Source: Roseiarcus sp963820775
Lineage (GTDB): Bacteria; Pseudomonadota; Alphaproteobacteria; Rhizobiales; Beijerinckiaceae
Length of the DNA: 64,000 nucleotides
Reading direction: 5' to 3'
Assembly (NCBI GenBank): GCA_963820775.1
Contig: CAWGBF010000002.1
Span: 306,661 to 370,660, forward strand
Below the pieces are notes generated by a model that was given only the letters and a program-made list of their open reading frames with translations, had not been told where the DNA came from and did no database searches. Below are positions 63,490-64,000 of the stretch, piece after piece; positions within the stretch are counted from its first letter, which is position 1; the number at the start of each line of letters is the position of its first letter. The translations under genes were made by a program, and so were the position numbers.

Positions 63490-63797
63490 AAGCCGCAAAA
63501 CAGCTCGAAGCGCTCGGCAACCCAACGCGGCTCCAAGTATATCGCGCGCTCGTGCGAGCCGGTGATGTGGGACTGCCCGTCGGCCGATTGCAAGAGAAGC
63601 TAGGGATCGCCGCTTCGACCCTATCGCACCACCTGCACCGGCTGATTCTGACGGGCTTGGTCACTCAGGAGCGTCACGCCACGACGCTGATCTGCCGCGC
63701 CAACTATCCGGCGATGAATGGTTTGGTCGGATTCCTGGTGGATGAGTGCTGTGTCGACGCGGGATGCACCGCGACAAAAAGCGACGTCGCCGCATGA
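63477..63797 (+). CDS. arsR: ArsR-family repressor, second copy
   Basis: 106 residues from the ATG at 63477 (MKIEKAAKQLEALGNPTRLQ). Winged helix: VYRALVRAGDVGLPVGRLQE and GIAASTLSHHLHRLILTGLV. C-terminal DECCVDAGC gives three close cysteines for As(III). It differs clearly from the first arsR and belongs to the class usually followed by a flavoprotein and arsH genes. It lies 87 bp after arsH; the longer frame from 63438 is not used because the promoter lies inside it. Confidence 0.9.
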   Translation: MKIEKAAKQLEALGNPTRLQVYRALVRAGDVGLPVGRLQEKLGIAASTLSHHLHRLILTGLVTQERHATTLICRANYPAMNGLVGFLVDECCVDAGCTATKSDVAA

Positions 63798-63849
63798 CGA
63801 CGGCCCTTTTGTTTTGCTGTAAATTTCTATAGTCCTGGAAGGATAGAAT

Positions 63850-64000
63850 ATGGACACGCTGGCTTTGGAATCTCTTCCGGTTGCTGTGATCGGAGGTGGC
63901 CCGGTCGGGTTAGCGGCGGCCGCCCACCTCATCGCGCGCGGCTTGCCGGTGAAGGTGTACGAAGCCGGCTCTGGGGTCGGCTCCAACATCCGCGATTGGG
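63850..64000 (+). CDS. Flavoprotein, partial (ArsO-like)
   Basis: First 50 residues only; runs off the window. SLPVAVIGGGPVGLAAAAHL is a dinucleotide-binding Rossmann motif for FAD, followed by GLPVKVYEAGSGVGSNI. Flavin monooxygenase/thioredoxin-reductase-like proteins of this kind (ArsO) commonly follow arsR in alphaproteobacterial arsenic islands. Start ATG at 63850; weak GGA upstream. Confidence 0.7.
   Translation, partial: MDTLALESLPVAVIGGGPVGLAAAAHLIARGLPVKVYEAGSGVGSNIRDW

Noticed and set aside
1..64000. CRISPR array search near cas1
   Set aside because: No regularly spaced direct repeats of 25-40 bp were seen near cas1 or elsewhere in the window.

Overview
The window looks like an accessory region of a GC-rich alphaproteobacterium, most likely Hyphomicrobiales (a Methylocystis/Methylosinus-type or Bradyrhizobium-type genome). 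That guess rests on GC content, codon use, the DUF3489/DUF2924/serine-recombinase module, the DUF5681-terminase pair and the arsH/aqpS style of arsenic operon. No taxonomic marker gene is present, so it is inference. Complete tRNA and rRNA genes and CRISPR arrays were not seen.

Layout. 0-6.6 kb: decayed small genes and a phage-packaging-like block on the minus strand (unknown protein, ParB-methyltransferase, DUF5681, terminase large subunit). 6.9-10.3 kb and 33.4-36.8 kb: two direct copies of an att-like repeat plus serine recombinase, DUF2924 and DUF3489. Between them lie about 26.5 kb of cargo: a caspase / alpha-beta hydrolase / TPR-CHAT operon (10.8-17.2 kb, the best candidate for an unusual conflict system), a solo cas1 with small overlapping upstream genes and a second broken cas1 (17.4-19.6 kb), IS3/IS110 remnants and a group II intron (19.6-23.2 kb), a LysR gene and a sulfite-oxidase-like redox operon (23.9-26.8 kb), a secreted vanadium-haloperoxidase cluster (27.2-31.0 kb), and IS6 and IS630 elements (31.3-33.2 kb).

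36.9-40.8 kb: a conserved 168-residue protein and a sugar-type ABC uptake operon carrying two frameshifts. 41.3-55.1 kb is a nest of mobile DNA: a group II intron inside an IS6 transposase, an IS21 element (44.27-50.94 kb) whose istB is replaced in the middle by a unit with two large serine recombinases, a RecD-like helicase broken by that IS21, an IS1182-type remnant, and an intact IS110-family element. 55.1-56.5 kb: a CaiB/BaiF CoA-transferase.

57.4-64 kb: an arsenic resistance island reading rightward: arsR, arsC (thioredoxin type, amber-interrupted), arsC (glutaredoxin type), aqpS, a small unknown, an FAD-disulfide oxidoreductase, a PstS-like binding protein, arsH, a second arsR and the start of a flavoprotein. 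Together they would sense arsenite, reduce arsenate, release arsenite through the channel and oxidise organoarsenicals (ArsH). Its arsR and arsH starts look leaderless, and arsH carries an arsR-derived first dozen codons. Many genes in the window hold single-base indels, several in homopolymers, so part of the apparent decay could be assembly error.
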